Positions 25,768 through 35,989 of a DNA stretch of 64,000 bases are shown in pieces (position 1 is the stretch's first letter; the number at the start of each line of letters is the position of its first letter). The translations under genes and the position numbers were made by a program. Under the pieces are notes generated by a model that was not told the DNA's origin, made no database searches, and saw nothing but the letters and a program-made list of their open reading frames with translations. This DNA is from a bacterium (lineage in GTDB: Bacteria; Bacillota; Bacilli; Lactobacillales; Streptococcaceae), in the NCBI GenBank assembly GCA_905221345.1, contig CAJNCW010000003.1:1-64000 (forward strand), read 5' to 3'.

Positions 25768-28314
25768 ATGCAAGCAGTTGAACATTTTATTACGCAATTT
25801 GTTCCTGAACACTATGATTTATTTTTAGACTTGAGTCGTGAGACCAAGACCTTTTCTGGGAAGGTGACCATTACTGGTCAAGCACAGAGTGACCGTATTT
25901 CCCTTCACCAAAAAGACTTGGAAATCGCTTCTGTAGAAGTTGCAGGTCAAGCTCGTCCATATACAGTTGACCATGACAATGAAGCCCTTCATATCGAATT
26001 GGCTGAGGCTGGCCAAGTTGAATTGATTATTGCTTTTTCAGGAAAAATTACAGACAACATGACAGGGATTTATCCTTCTTACTACACTGTTGATGGTGTC
26101 AAGAAGGAAGTCTTGTCTACTCAGTTTGAGAGCCATTTTGCGCGTGAAGCTTTCCCATGTGTGGATGAGCCCGAAGCCAAAGCAACTTTTGACCTTTCTC
26201 TTCGTTTTGACCAAGCGGAAGGTGAATTGGCCTTGTCAAACATGCCAGAAATCGATGTTGAAAACCGCAAGGAAACGGGTATCTGGAAGTTTGAGACAAC
26301 ACCTCGTATGTCTTCTTACTTGTTAGCCTTTGTAGCAGGTGATTTGCAAGGTGTGACCGCTAAAACTAAAAACGGTACCCTCGTAGGTGTCTACTCAACC
26401 AAAGCTCACCCACTATCTAACCTTGATTTCTCACTAGACATCGCCGTTCGCTCTATCGAGTTTTACGAAGATTACTATGGAGTTAAGTATCCAATTCCTC
26501 AATCGCTTCATATCGCCCTTCCTGACTTCTCAGCTGGTGCTATGGAAAACTGGGGTCTTGTGACCTACCGTGAAGTTTACTTGGTTGTCGATGAGAACTC
26601 AACCTTTGCAAGCCGTCAAGAAGTTGCCCTTGTTATCGCTCATGAGCTTGCCCACCAATGGTTTGGAAACCTCGTGACTATGAAATGGTGGGATGACCTT
26701 TGGCTCAATGAAAGCTTTGCTAACATGATGGAATATGTCTGTGTGGATGCCATCGAGCCAAGTTGGAATATTTTTGAAGACTTCCAAACAGGTGGTGTTC
26801 CAGCTGCGCTTAAACGTGATGCGACGGATGGTGTTCAGTCTGTCCATGTCGAAGTCAAACACCCAGATGAAATCAATACGCTCTTTGATAGCGCTATCGT
26901 CTATGCCAAAGGAAGCCGCCTCATGCACATGCTTCGCCGTTGGCTAGGAGATGCTGATTTTGCTAAAGGCTTGCATGCCTACTTTGAAAAACACCAGTAC
27001 AGCAATACCATCGGTCGTGACCTTTGGAATGCTCTCGGACAAGCATCAGGGCGTGATGTCGCAGCCTTCATGGATTCTTGGTTGGAACAGCCTGGTTATC
27101 CAGTTCTCACTGTCAAAGTTGAAAATGATGTTTTGAAGATTTCACAAAAACAATTCTTCATCGGCGAACATGAAGACAAGAACCGCCTATGGGTGGTACC
27201 ACTTAACAGCAACTGGAAAGGTTTGCCAGATACACTCGAAACTGAAAGTATCGAAATTCCTGACTACGCCGCTCTTCTTGCTGAAAATAAAGGAGCACTT
27301 CGCCTTAATACTGAAAATACAGCCCACTACATTACAGACTATCAAGGAGACTTGTTAGATGCTGTTCTTGCTGAGCTAGAGACACTTGATAACACAAGCA
27401 AACTGCAAATCGTCCAAGAACGTCGTTTGCTTGCTGAAGCAGGGCAAATTTCTTATGCGGACTTGCTCCCAGTCCTTGATAAACTTGCTAAGGAAGAGTC
27501 TTACCTTGTGGTTTCAGCTGTTTCTCAAGTGATTTCTGCCCTTGAGCGCTTTATCGATGAAGGAACGGATGCTGAAACAGCCTTCAAATCACTAGTTGCT
27601 AAATTGGCTCGTCATAACTATGACCGTCTTGGTTTTGAAGCCAAAGACGGGGAATCAGATGAGGATGAATTGGTTCGTCAGTTGGCCGTTTCTATGATGA
27701 TTCGCTCAAATGATGCAGAAGCTAGTCAGGTTGCTAGCCAAATCTTCGCAGCTCACAAGGAGAACCTTGCAGGACTTCCAGCAGCCATCCGTGCACAAGT
27801 TCTCATCAATGAGATGAAACACCATGAGACCAAGGACTTGGTCGCAACTTATCTGGACCTCTACACTCATGCCACAGATGCTGTCTTCAAACGTCAGTTG
27901 GCAGCTGCTCTAGCATACAGTACAGATGCTGACAATATCCAAACCTTGATTAGTTCATGGAAGGATAAATTTGTGGTAAAACCACAAGACTTGTCTTCTT
28001 GGTATTACCAGTTCCTAGATCATCAAACAACTCAAGAAACTGTTTGGGTATGGGCGCGTGAAAACTGGGATTGGATCAAGGCGGCTCTTGGTGGGGATAT
28101 GAGCTTTGATAGCTTTGTTATCCTACCTGCCCACGTATTTAAGACAGAGCAACGTTTGGCAGAGTACAAGGAATTCTTTGAGCCACAACTTTCTGACCTA
28201 GCTCTTAGTCGTAACATCCGCATGGGGATCAAGGATATCGCAGCGCGTGTTGACTTGATTAAGCGTGAGAAAGCAGCAGTAGAAGCTGTTGTAGCCCAAT
28301 ATGCTAAAGCTTAA
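25768..28314 (+). CDS. pepN: Aminopeptidase N (M1 metallopeptidase)
   Basis: Cytosolic zinc aminopeptidase that trims peptides taken up from the medium. 848 residues, full length. The exopeptidase motif GAMENWGLVTYRE (about 255-267) and the zinc site HELAHQWFGN with WLNESFAN 19 residues later are intact. The C-terminal half is the helical ERAP1-like domain. The start has AGGAGAAAA. It is monocistronic and closed by a strong terminator before ciaR. Confidence 0.97.
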   Translation: MQAVEHFITQFVPEHYDLFLDLSRETKTFSGKVTITGQAQSDRISLHQKDLEIASVEVAGQARPYTVDHDNEALHIELAEAGQVELIIAFSGKITDNMTGIYPSYYTVDGVKKEVLSTQFESHFAREAFPCVDEPEAKATFDLSLRFDQAEGELALSNMPEIDVENRKETGIWKFETTPRMSSYLLAFVAGDLQGVTAKTKNGTLVGVYSTKAHPLSNLDFSLDIAVRSIEFYEDYYGVKYPIPQSLHIALPDFSAGAMENWGLVTYREVYLVVDENSTFASRQEVALVIAHELAHQWFGNLVTMKWWDDLWLNESFANMMEYVCVDAIEPSWNIFEDFQTGGVPAALKRDATDGVQSVHVEVKHPDEINTLFDSAIVYAKGSRLMHMLRRWLGDADFAKGLHAYFEKHQYSNTIGRDLWNALGQASGRDVAAFMDSWLEQPGYPVLTVKVENDVLKISQKQFFIGEHEDKNRLWVVPLNSNWKGLPDTLETESIEIPDYAALLAENKGALRLNTENTAHYITDYQGDLLDAVLAELETLDNTSKLQIVQERRLLAEAGQISYADLLPVLDKLAKEESYLVVSAVSQVISALERFIDEGTDAETAFKSLVAKLARHNYDRLGFEAKDGESDEDELVRQLAVSMMIRSNDAEASQVASQIFAAHKENLAGLPAAIRAQVLINEMKHHETKDLVATYLDLYTHATDAVFKRQLAAALAYSTDADNIQTLISSWKDKFVVKPQDLSSWYYQFLDHQTTQETVWVWARENWDWIKAALGGDMSFDSFVILPAHVFKTEQRLAEYKEFFEPQLSDLALSRNIRMGIKDIAARVDLIKREKAAVEAVVAQYAKA

Positions 28315-28333
28315 TTCGTTCAAAATGTAAACA

Positions 28334-28379
28334 AAAACTCAACTTTCTATCTTAAAAGAAGAGAGAGTTGAGTTTTTTT
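28334..28379 (+). terminator. Terminator of pepN
   Basis: Stem AAAACTCAACT/AGTTGAGTTTT and a long T run that merges with the ciaR promoter region. Confidence 0.85.
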
Positions 28380-28398
28380 AAGGCAATTTTGGTATAAT
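28377..28398 (+). promoter_or_regulatory. ciaRH promoter with CiaR half-site
   Basis: TTTAAG (28377-28382), 5 bases, TTTGGT (28388-28393), and TGGTATAAT as an extended -10 (28390-28398). The pneumococcal CiaR site is TTTAAG-N5-TTTAAG, so the first half is perfect and the second is degenerate. Autoregulation is plausible. Confidence 0.6.
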
Positions 28399-28422
28399 AA
28401 TCATAACAAGGAGGAGTTTCTG

Positions 28423-29097
28423 ATGATAAAAATCTTATTAGTGGAAGATGACCTGGGTCTGTCAAACTCAGTATTTGACTTTTTAGATGATTTTGCAGAT
28501 GTCATGCAGGTTTTTGATGGAGAAGAAGGTCTCTACGAAGCTGAAAGTGGCGTCTATGACCTGATTTTGCTTGACCTGATGTTGCCTGAAAAAAATGGAT
28601 TCCAAGTCTTGAAAGAGTTGCGAGAAAAAGGAATTACGACACCAGTTCTGATCATGACTGCCAAAGAAAGTTTGGATGACAAGGGACATGGTTTTGAGCT
28701 TGGAGCGGATGACTACCTCACCAAGCCTTTCTACCTAGAAGAACTCAAAATGCGGATCCAAGCCCTTCTCAAGCGTTCAGGTAAATTTAATGAAAACACT
28801 TTGACCTATGGGGATATTGTTGTCAACCTTTCAACGAATGAAGTGAAGGTGGAAGATACTTCTGTGGAACTACTCGGAAAAGAGTTTGAGTTATTGGTTT
28901 ACTTCCTTCAAAATCAAAATGTCATTCTTCCAAAGACACAAATTTTTGACCGTCTATGGGGATTTGATAGCGATACGACGATTTCCGTTGTAGAAGTCTA
29001 TGTCTCAAAAGTTCGTAAGAAATTGAAGGGAACAGCCTTTGCTGAAAATCTTCAAACCTTGCGTAGTGTCGGGTATATTTTAAAAGATGTTCAATAA
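28423..29097 (+). CDS. ciaR: Response regulator CiaR
   Basis: 224 residues, OmpR/PhoB type. The receiver domain has VEDD near the N-terminus, the phosphoryl-accepting Asp in [14 protein letters not shown] (about residues 46-59) and the Lys of DYLTKPF. The C-terminal winged helix has [17 protein letters not shown] and [14 protein letters not shown]. CiaRH in pneumococcus affects competence, beta-lactam tolerance and small-RNA expression. It overlaps ciaH by 11 bases. Confidence 0.96.
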   Translation: MIKILLVEDDLGLSNSVFDFLDDFADVMQVFDGEEGLYEAESGVYDLILLDLMLPEKNGFQVLKELREKGITTPVLIMTAKESLDDKGHGFELGADDYLTKPFYLEELKMRIQALLKRSGKFNENTLTYGDIVVNLSTNEVKVEDTSVELLGKEFELLVYFLQNQNVILPKTQIFDRLWGFDSDTTISVVEVYVSKVRKKLKGTAFAENLQTLRSVGYILKDVQ

Positions 29098-30424
29098 ACT
29101 AAAAAAAACATGGTATGCGGATGATTTCAGCTATTTCATTCGAAACTTTGGAGTGTTCACACTAATCTTCTCGGCTATGACCTTGATTATCCTCCAGGTC
29201 ATGCACTCGAGTCTCTACACTTCTGTAGATGAAAAACTGCAAGCCCTTAGTAGTAGTCCCCAAGCGGTTATCCAGTTAGCCCTGAATAGGGCAACTGAAG
29301 AGGTCAAGGACATCCAACCCGCAACCGCGGATGCCAGCAAGGCTGAAATCAAACCCAATGTCAGCTCTAATACGGAAGTCTTGCTCTTTGACAAGGATTT
29401 TAACCAACTCTTACTGGGCAATCGTTTTTTAGGCTTGGACAAGATCAAACTGGACAAGAAAGAACTGAATCACATTCGCCAAATCCAAGTTGTCAATAGC
29501 TACGGTCAGGAAGAAACCTACCGGATGATCTTGATGGAAACAAATTCGTCCACTGTTTCAAGCAACGTCAAATATGCGGCGGTCTTGATCAATACCAGCC
29601 AGCTTGAGCAAATCAGCCAAAACCACGAGCATTTAATTGTTGTAGTCATGGCTAGTTTCTGGCTCCTGTCTTTAATCGCCAGTGTTTATCTGGCACGTGT
29701 CAGTGTCAAACCCTTGTTGGAAAGTATGCAAAAGCAGAAGTCCTTTGTTGAAAATGCGAGCCACGAACTGAGAACACCTTTGGCCGTTTTACAAAATCGT
29801 TTAGAGACTCTCTTTCGAAAACCAGAAGCGACGATTATGGAATCCAGCGAAAGCATTGCTTCGAGTCTTGAAGAAGTTCGCAACATGCGCTTCCTCACGA
29901 CCAATCTTCTCAACCTTGCCCGTCGTGATGATGGAATTAAACCAGAAATAGCAGAAGTTTCTCCGCAATTCTTTAAAACAACTTTTGCTAACTATGAGTT
30001 GATTGCTTCTGAAAATGATCGTGTTTTTGACTATGAAAATCGGATTTATCGTCCCTTTATGACCGATCAGTTGCTCCTAAAACAGCTCATGACCATCTTA
30101 TTTGACAATGCCATCAAGTATACCGAAGAAGATGGGAAAATTGAGTTTGTGGTTTATGCTACAGATCGCCACCTCTATCTAACAGTAACAGATAATGGAA
30201 TTGGAATCTCAGCTGCTGACAAGAAGAAAATCTTTGACCGATTTTACCGTGTAGACAAGGCGAGAACCCGTCAGAAAGGTGGCTTTGGTCTTGGACTATC
30301 TTTGGCCAAGCAGATCGTAGATGCCTTACGAGGAACGATTAGTGTAAAAGATAACAAACCTAGAGGAACAATTTTTGAAGTTAAGATCGCTATTCAATCT
30401 CCTTCAAAACGTAAGAATAAATAA
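29087..30424 (+). CDS. ciaH: Sensor histidine kinase CiaH
   Basis: 445 residues. A first membrane segment at about 20-42, an extracytoplasmic sensor part and a second membrane segment at about 184-204 precede the kinase core. The H box is [20 protein letters not shown], with N box [18 protein letters not shown]1 DNGIGIS, and G2 [14 protein letters not shown]. The partner is CiaR, encoded just upstream with overlapping reading frames. Confidence 0.96.
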   Translation: MFNKLKKTWYADDFSYFIRNFGVFTLIFSAMTLIILQVMHSSLYTSVDEKLQALSSSPQAVIQLALNRATEEVKDIQPATADASKAEIKPNVSSNTEVLLFDKDFNQLLLGNRFLGLDKIKLDKKELNHIRQIQVVNSYGQEETYRMILMETNSSTVSSNVKYAAVLINTSQLEQISQNHEHLIVVVMASFWLLSLIASVYLARVSVKPLLESMQKQKSFVENASHELRTPLAVLQNRLETLFRKPEATIMESSESIASSLEEVRNMRFLTTNLLNLARRDDGIKPEIAEVSPQFFKTTFANYELIASENDRVFDYENRIYRPFMTDQLLLKQLMTILFDNAIKYTEEDGKIEFVVYATDRHLYLTVTDNGIGISAADKKKIFDRFYRVDKARTRQKGGFGLGLSLAKQIVDALRGTISVKDNKPRGTIFEVKIAIQSPSKRKNK

Positions 30425-30451
30425 AAAAGACAGTTTTATAACTGTCTTTTT
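30425..30451. terminator. Bidirectional terminator between ciaH and the DUF3270 gene
   Basis: Stem AAAAGACAGTT/AACTGTCTTTT with a 4-base loop directly at the ciaH stop. The A and T flanks allow both directions. Confidence 0.85.
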
Positions 30452-30488
30452 CGATAACTAGAAAAAAGGCTGGTAGTAGTAGCAACCT

Positions 30489-30773
30489 TTATTTTGAAAA
30501 TTTTCGTTTCATCATCTTTCGTTGAAGTTGTAAAAGTGCGAAGCTTGTTCCCATAGCAGCAATAAATGATAAAGCTGTATTCAATTTTAAGGCTAAAAAG
30601 ATAAAGCTAAAAAGCACCATAAAAATACAAAAACAAGCAATATTGACAAAAAATAAAATTTCTTTTAAGCCAGAGCCGACTGGGGCTTCAGGTTTATAAT
30701 CTTGGTAAAGCGGAGTTTGATTCGATTCGGGAATTTGTTCAAACTCATAAGCTTCTAATTTTCTTGCGGGCAT
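30489..30773 (-). CDS. DUF3270 membrane protein
   Basis: 94 residues, read on the minus strand. A polar N-terminal half (MPARKLEAYEFEQIPESNQT) is followed by two hydrophobic segments (about 38-60 and 64-82) and a basic tail KMMKRKFSK. It matches the small streptococcal DUF3270 family found next to ciaRH in pneumococcus. Function unknown. The start has AAGGAGAG, and a TAAAAT-like -10 lies upstream on the minus strand. Confidence 0.8.
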   Translation of the reverse strand: MPARKLEAYEFEQIPESNQTPLYQDYKPEAPVGSGLKEILFFVNIACFCIFMVLFSFIFLALKLNTALSFIAAMGTSFALLQLQRKMMKRKFSK

Positions 30774-30883
30774 GATTCTCTCCTTAACAGTACCTAACTA
30801 TTTTATCATTTTTTATGCAGAGGATTGTTACAGAATGGTTACAAAACTACTAAAGTCTCTTATCATCTTCTAAGTCACTCTTC

Positions 30884-30950
30884 TTGACACCCACTAGAGA
30901 AAGTGATAACATGGATGCTACACTTAAAACAGATGACCTGACTTTCTCTA
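30884..30950 (+). promoter_or_regulatory. Promoter with overlapping inverted repeat upstream of the ABC exporter
   Basis: The 385-base gap 30774-31158 contains this promoter and a leader of about 240 bases. TTGACA (30884-30889), 17 bases, TAACAT (30907-30912). The perfect 10-bp inverted repeat TAGAGAAAGT (30895-30904)/ACTTTCTCTA (30941-30950) starts between the -35 and -10, so it may be an operator. TTGCTACCT also occurs twice in the leader. No open frame of note was seen in the leader. Confidence 0.6.
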
Positions 30951-31158
30951 TTATAAATATACTGAGAAAGGAAAGGATAACTTATATAAATTGATAGCAA
31001 GCTGAGGCTTTTTCCTAAGATGATTTGTTGAGTTGCTACCTTGATTCATTTTAAAAGAATAGGTAGAAGTTGTTTTGAATGGATGGAAGGACAGAGATTC
31101 TGTCTATAGGATTGGGTGACCTTCTTGCTACCTCTGGGGAAAGTTAAAGGAGATAAGC

Positions 31159-32214
31159 ATGTATCTTGCTATCAAAGAAATATTACGAAACAAACTTCGA
31201 TATAGTTTAATTCTAACTACCATTTTTCTTATCGCTTTTATGGTCTTTTTTATGACCAGTCTAGCTCTTGGTCTTGTGCAAAACAACCGGGCAGCTATTG
31301 ATAATTGGCAAGCGACGGGTGTGGTTTTATCTGACTACGCAAATGATAATTTGACGGCATCTTTTATTCCTGAAAAGGACTACAAGGATAAGAATTCTGA
31401 AGAGGCTGCTCCATTGGGCTATATGTTTGCTGTAACCAATCTAGTCGATGGTAGTGAAAAGGTCAATGTTTCCATTTTTGCTCAAGACTGGGACTCTTTT
31501 ATCTCTCCTAGTTTGACGGAGGGTCGTTATCCTGAAGGAGATGATGAGGTTGTCGTGGATCAGTCCTTTGAAAATTATGGAATTAAGCTAGGTGATGCCA
31601 TTCAGCTCAATGGAAGCGAGGCAAGTTACAAGATTGTAGGCCTGACTCAGGGAAATAAATTTTTCACTGAGCCTGTTGTCTTTACGAGTCTGACAACTTA
31701 TTGGACCTTACAAGGAACCTTGAAGGCCAATCGTTCCATCTCTGCCTTGGTATTGAAAAATGACATAGAAGTGACTGGCGATGGACTGAAACAGATTTCC
31801 ATTCTAAAAATGATATCGAAAATTCCTGGTTACACACCTCAGGTTAATGTATTTTCAGGAATGATTCTTGCTATGATTGTCATTACAGGCTTGATTGTGG
31901 GGATTTTTGTTTATATCATTACCATCCAAAAACTAGGTCTTTATGGCATAATGCGAGCTCAGGGGATACAGATCAAAACCATTGTATGGTCTCTTTTCTG
32001 TCAAATCTTCCTTTTGTCTGGTATGGGGATTGCTTTAGCCTTACTGGCAATCGGAGGAGTGATTTTAGTCTTACCAGCTACCTTTTTTTTCTATCCAAGT
32101 TGGATTGCCTACTCTGTCCTAAGTTTGGTAATTTCCTTGATGGCCCTTCTAGGTGGTGTCATTTCACTTCCACGCTTGCTAAAGGTGGACCCGATTACTG
32201 CGATTGCAGAATGA
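31159..32214 (+). CDS. ABC transporter permease (MacB/FtsX type)
   Basis: 351 residues. One membrane segment near residues 14-36, an extracytoplasmic domain of about 190 residues (with EGRYPEGDDEVVVDQSF and YGIKLGDAIQLNG, typical MacB-like core), then three membrane segments at the C-terminus. The end LPRLLKVDPITAIAE is the usual FtsX-family finish. It is followed by its ATPase gene 13 bases later. Export of peptides or lipophilic compounds, or envelope stress response, is likely; the substrate is unknown. Upstream is a promoter with a possible operator. Confidence 0.88.
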   Translation: MYLAIKEILRNKLRYSLILTTIFLIAFMVFFMTSLALGLVQNNRAAIDNWQATGVVLSDYANDNLTASFIPEKDYKDKNSEEAAPLGYMFAVTNLVDGSEKVNVSIFAQDWDSFISPSLTEGRYPEGDDEVVVDQSFENYGIKLGDAIQLNGSEASYKIVGLTQGNKFFTEPVVFTSLTTYWTLQGTLKANRSISALVLKNDIEVTGDGLKQISILKMISKIPGYTPQVNVFSGMILAMIVITGLIVGIFVYIITIQKLGLYGIMRAQGIQIKTIVWSLFCQIFLLSGMGIALALLAIGGVILVLPATFFFYPSWIAYSVLSLVISLMALLGGVISLPRLLKVDPITAIAE

Positions 32215-32227
32215 TAAGGAGAATAGT

Positions 32228-32908
32228 ATGACAGCATTGATTGAAATGACTCAAGTGACAAAAACCTACGGGGAAGGAAAGATGAAAGTCGTAGCCCTGC
32301 ATGAGACGAATTTTCAGCTAAATGCGGGAGAGTTCGTGGCTATTGTTGGGCCTTCAGGATCTGGAAAGACGACCTTTCTAACAACTCTAGGACAACTTCA
32401 GGAAGCATCGAGTGGAAAGATTCTAGTCAAGGGGAGGGAAACAGGCAGTTTGACGGAGAAGGAGAAAACAGACCTCCGTTTTAGAGAGTTTGGCTTCATT
32501 CTTCAGGCTTCAAACTTAATTCCATTTCTAACGGTCAAAGAACAGCTGGATTTGATTGACAGACTGGATAAGGGAAAAAATAGTAAAAGTGATCGAAAAG
32601 AACTCTTTGACTTGTTGGATTTGGAAAAAGTACAAGATCAGTATCCCAAGGCTCTATCAGGTGGCGAACGTCAACGTGCCGCGATTGCTAGAGCGCTCTA
32701 TAACAATCCGAGCATCGTGCTTGCAGATGAGCCGACAGCCAGTCTAGACACCGAGCGTGCTTACCAAGTAACGGAGATGCTGGCTGCCATTGCCCATGAA
32801 CAAGGTAGAGGAGTTGTCATGATTACACATGATACACGCCTTCTTGATAAGGTTGACCGTATTTATGTCATGAACGATGGCCACCTAGTTGAAGAAACAC
32901 ATGCATAA
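32228..32908 (+). CDS. ABC transporter ATP-binding protein (LolD/MacB type)
   Basis: 226 residues from the ATG with AAGGAG upstream. Walker A GPSGSGKTTFLTTL (about 40-53), Q-loop FILQASNLIPF, signature LSGGERQRAAIARAL, Walker B IVLADEPTASLD and the switch His in VMITHDTRL are all intact. It pairs with the FtsX-type permease upstream. A terminator with G-T pairs follows at 32916. Confidence 0.93.
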   Translation: MTALIEMTQVTKTYGEGKMKVVALHETNFQLNAGEFVAIVGPSGSGKTTFLTTLGQLQEASSGKILVKGRETGSLTEKEKTDLRFREFGFILQASNLIPFLTVKEQLDLIDRLDKGKNSKSDRKELFDLLDLEKVQDQYPKALSGGERQRAAIARALYNNPSIVLADEPTASLDTERAYQVTEMLAAIAHEQGRGVVMITHDTRLLDKVDRIYVMNDGHLVEETHA

Positions 32909-32915
32909 TAAAGAG

Positions 32916-32946
32916 AGTGGACGGTGCTTGTTACTGTTCACTTTTT
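32916..32946 (+). terminator. Terminator of the ABC exporter operon
   Basis: Stem AGTGGACGGT/ACTGTTCACT with two or three G-T pairs and TTTTT. Confidence 0.6.
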
Positions 32947-33018
32947 GATTGAAAGCTTTAAAAATGGCTTTGACTTTTTATAAAACTCCTAGTATTCATA
33001 GCTGATTTTTTAGAAATG

Positions 33019-33027
33019 TGGTATAAT
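33019..33027 (+). promoter_or_regulatory. Promoter placing the U32 gene start at or near the transcription start
   Basis: TGGTATAAT ends 7 bases before the ATG at 33035, and no Shine-Dalgarno sequence lies between. A start of transcription at the ATG is predicted, giving a leaderless message. Confidence 0.6.
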
Positions 33028-33034
33028 TTTTCTT

Positions 33035-33964
33035 ATGGAAAAGATTATTATTACAGCAACTGCTGAAAGTATTGAACAAGTTGAACAGTTACTTGAAGCT
33101 GGCGTAGACCGTATCTATGTCGGTGAGAAAGATTTTGGCCTTCGTCTGCCAACAACCTTCAGTCATGAAGAGTTACGCACCATCGCTAAGCTCGTTCATG
33201 AGGCTGGTAAAGAGTTGATCGTTGCGGTTAATGCCCTCATGCACCAAGATATGATGGACCGTATCAAGCCTTTCCTAGACTTCTTGGAAGAAATCAAGAC
33301 AGACTATATTACTGTTGGGGATGCAGGCGTTTTTTACGTAGTCAACCGTGATGGCTATTCCTTTAAGACCATCTACGATGCCTCAACTATGGTAACTAGT
33401 AGCCGTCAGATTAACTTCTGGGGTCAAAAGGCTGGCGCATCTGAGGCGGTTTTGGCGCGTGAAATTCCATCTGCTGAGCTCTTCAAGATGCCTGTGATTT
33501 TAGAAATTCCTGCTGAAGTGTTGGTTTACGGAGCTAGTGTCATTCACCATTCTAAACGTCCGCTCTTGCAAAACTATTATAACTTTACACATATCGATGA
33601 TGAAAAGACGCGTAAACGTGATCTCTTCTTAGCAGAACCGAGTGACCCAGAAAGCCATTATTCCATCTTTGAAGACAATCATGGTACCCACATCTTTGCC
33701 AATAATGACCTTGATTTGATGACCAAATTAACTGAATTGGTTGAGCATGGTTTTACTCACTGGAAGCTGGAAGGTCTCTACACCCCAGGTCAGAATTTTG
33801 TAGAAATTGCTAAACTCTTTATCCAAGCGCGTAGCTTGATCCAAGAGGGGAATTTCAGCCATGACCAAGCCTTCTTGCTAGACGAAGAGGTGCGCAAGTT
33901 ACACCCTAAAAACCGTTTCCTCGACACAGGATTCTATGACTACGATCCTGATATGGTCAAATAG
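33035..33964 (+). CDS. Peptidase U32 family protein
   Basis: 309 residues with the U32 barrel start IIITATAESIEQVEQLLEAG and VDRIYVGEKDFGLRLPTTF, then LVHEAGKELIVAVNALMH. Members act as collagen-degrading peptidases or, as in TrhP/YegQ and UbiU/V, in tRNA hydroxylation or quinone hydroxylation. This shorter protein may be of the YrrN/TrhP1-like group. Cysteine clusters of the Fe-S members are not obvious. The predicted -10 is so close that the transcript may be leaderless. Confidence 0.85.
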   Translation: MEKIIITATAESIEQVEQLLEAGVDRIYVGEKDFGLRLPTTFSHEELRTIAKLVHEAGKELIVAVNALMHQDMMDRIKPFLDFLEEIKTDYITVGDAGVFYVVNRDGYSFKTIYDASTMVTSSRQINFWGQKAGASEAVLAREIPSAELFKMPVILEIPAEVLVYGASVIHHSKRPLLQNYYNFTHIDDEKTRKRDLFLAEPSDPESHYSIFEDNHGTHIFANNDLDLMTKLTELVEHGFTHWKLEGLYTPGQNFVEIAKLFIQARSLIQEGNFSHDQAFLLDEEVRKLHPKNRFLDTGFYDYDPDMVK

Positions 33965-33970
33965 GACACC

Positions 33971-34000
33971 AAAACCCGAAATAAAAATGTTCGGGTTTTT
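33971..34000 (+). terminator. Terminator of the U32 gene
   Basis: Stem AAAACCCGAA/TTCGGGTTTT and T run. Confidence 0.85.
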
Positions 34001-34031
34001 CAAGTGTATCCATGAAATAAAAACGGATACA

Positions 34032-34040
34032 TGTTATAAT
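34032..34040 (+). promoter_or_regulatory. Extended -10 promoter of the rpiA-deo group
   Basis: TGTTATAAT 29 bases upstream of the rpiA GTG. Confidence 0.6.
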
Positions 34041-34069
34041 AAAAGTAGCTCTTTAATGGAGGTGTTTAA

Positions 34070-34753
34070 GTGGAGAATCTGAAAAAGATGGCAGGTATCA
34101 AGGCTGCTGAGTTTGTCAAGGATGGTATGGTAGTCGGTCTGGGAACTGGCTCTACTGCCTATTATTTCGTAGAGGAAATCGGTCGTCGCATTAAGGAAGA
34201 AGGTTTGCAGATTACTGCTGTAACGACTTCCAGTGTGACCAGTAAACAGGCTGAAGGACTAAACATCCTACTCAAGTCGATTGATCAAGTAGACTTTGTC
34301 GATGTGACGGTTGACGGGGCGGATGAAGTAGATAGCCAGTTTAACGGAATCAAAGGCGGTGGTGGTGCCCTTCTGATGGAGAAGGTTGTCGCAACGCCCT
34401 CAAAAGAATACATTTGGGTGGTAGATGAAAGCAAACTGGTAGAGAAACTAGGTGCTTTTAAATTGCCAGTAGAAGTGGTTCAGTATGGCGCAGAACAGGT
34501 CTTTCGTCGGTTTGAGCGAGCTGGCTACAAACCAAGTTTCCGTGAAAAAGACGGTCAACGTTTTGTGACCGATATGCAGAACTTTATCATTGACCTAGCC
34601 TTGGATGTCATTGAAGATCCGATTGCTTTCGGACAAGAATTGGACCATGTCGTTGGTGTCGTAGAGCATGGCTTGTTCAACCAAATGGTGGATAAGGTCA
34701 TCGTAGCGGGACGAGATGGTGTTCAGATTTTAACTTCAACAAAAGCAAACTAA
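34070..34753 (+). CDS. rpiA: Ribose-5-phosphate isomerase A
   Basis: 227 residues. RpiA converts ribose 5-phosphate to ribulose 5-phosphate. [19 protein letters not shown] (about 20-38) is the phosphate-binding loop, [12 protein letters not shown] and [14 protein letters not shown] carry the catalytic Asp and Lys, and VVDESKLV follows. The start is GTG with GGAGGTG upstream. It is the first gene of a ribose/nucleoside salvage run in which deoB follows after 23 bases. Confidence 0.96.
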   Translation: MENLKKMAGIKAAEFVKDGMVVGLGTGSTAYYFVEEIGRRIKEEGLQITAVTTSSVTSKQAEGLNILLKSIDQVDFVDVTVDGADEVDSQFNGIKGGGGALLMEKVVATPSKEYIWVVDESKLVEKLGAFKLPVEVVQYGAEQVFRRFERAGYKPSFREKDGQRFVTDMQNFIIDLALDVIEDPIAFGQELDHVVGVVEHGLFNQMVDKVIVAGRDGVQILTSTKAN

Positions 34754-34776
34754 TCAACATAATAAGGAGATACACT

Positions 34777-35988
34777 ATGTCAAAATTTAATCGTATTCAC
34801 TTGGTGGTATTAGATTCTGTAGGGATCGGTGCTGCACCAGATGCCAATAACTTTGTCAATGCAGGGGTTCCAGACGGAGCTTCTGACACACTGGGACACA
34901 TTTCAAAAACAGTTGGTTTGAATGTGCCAAACATGGCTAAAATCGGCTTAGGAAATATTCCTCGCGAAACACCGCTGAAGACTGTACCAGCTGAAAGCAA
35001 TCCAACAGGATATGCAACAAAATTGGAAGAAGTATCTCTTGGTAAGGATACCATGACTGGGCACTGGGAAATTATGGGACTCAATATTACCGAGCCTTTC
35101 GATACTTTCTGGAATGGATTTCCAGAGGAAATTCTGACAAAAATCGAAGAATTTTCAGGGCGCAAGGTCATTCGTGAAGCCAACAAACCTTACTCAGGTA
35201 CGGCTGTTATCGATGATTTCGGACCTCGTCAGATGGAAACTGGAGAGTTGATTATCTATACCTCAGCTGACCCTGTTTTGCAGATTGCTGCCCACGAAGA
35301 CATCATTCCTTTGGATGAATTGTACCGTATCTGTGAATACGCTCGTTCGATTACACTTGAACGTCCTGCCCTTCTAGGCCGTATCATTGCTCGTCCGTAT
35401 GTTGGTGAACCAGGTAACTTCACTCGTACAGCAAACCGTCGTGACTTGGCCGTTTCTCCATTTGCACCAACTGTTTTGGATAAATTGAACGAAGCTGGCA
35501 TCGATACTTACGCTGTTGGTAAAATCAACGATATCTTTAACGGCGCTGGTATCAACCACGACATGGGCCACAACCAGTCAAACAGCCATGGAATTGATAC
35601 ATTATTGAAGACCATGGGACTTGCTGAATTTGAAAAAGGATTCTCCTTCACAAACTTGGTTGACTTTGATGCCCTTTATGGACACCGCCGCAATGCTCAT
35701 GGTTACCGTGATTGCTTGCATGAGTTTGATGAACGCTTGCCTGAAATTATCGCAGCCATGAGAGAGAACGACCTTCTCTTGATTACTGCTGACCATGGAA
35801 ATGACCCAACCTATGCTGGAACTGACCACACTCGTGAATATATTCCATTGTTGGCCTATAGCCCTGCCTTTAAAGGAAATGGTGTCATTCCAGTCGGACA
35901 TTTTGCAGATATCTCAGCGACAGTTGCGGATAACTTTGGTGTTGAAACTGCCATGATTGGGGAAAGTTTCTTAGATAAATTGGTATAA
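34777..35988 (+). CDS. deoB: Phosphopentomutase
   Basis: 403 residues, alkaline-phosphatase superfamily. It interconverts ribose 1-phosphate and ribose 5-phosphate, feeding the product of nucleoside phosphorolysis to RpiA. Metal-binding and active-site segments: [15 protein letters not shown] at the start, [13 protein letters not shown] with the phospho-accepting Thr, and [20 protein letters not shown] at the end. AAGGAG precedes the ATG. The DUF1697 gene starts 1 base after its stop. Confidence 0.97.
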   Translation: MSKFNRIHLVVLDSVGIGAAPDANNFVNAGVPDGASDTLGHISKTVGLNVPNMAKIGLGNIPRETPLKTVPAESNPTGYATKLEEVSLGKDTMTGHWEIMGLNITEPFDTFWNGFPEEILTKIEEFSGRKVIREANKPYSGTAVIDDFGPRQMETGELIIYTSADPVLQIAAHEDIIPLDELYRICEYARSITLERPALLGRIIARPYVGEPGNFTRTANRRDLAVSPFAPTVLDKLNEAGIDTYAVGKINDIFNGAGINHDMGHNQSNSHGIDTLLKTMGLAEFEKGFSFTNLVDFDALYGHRRNAHGYRDCLHEFDERLPEIIAAMRENDLLLITADHGNDPTYAGTDHTREYIPLLAYSPAFKGNGVIPVGHFADISATVADNFGVETAMIGESFLDKLV

Positions 35989-35989
35989 G

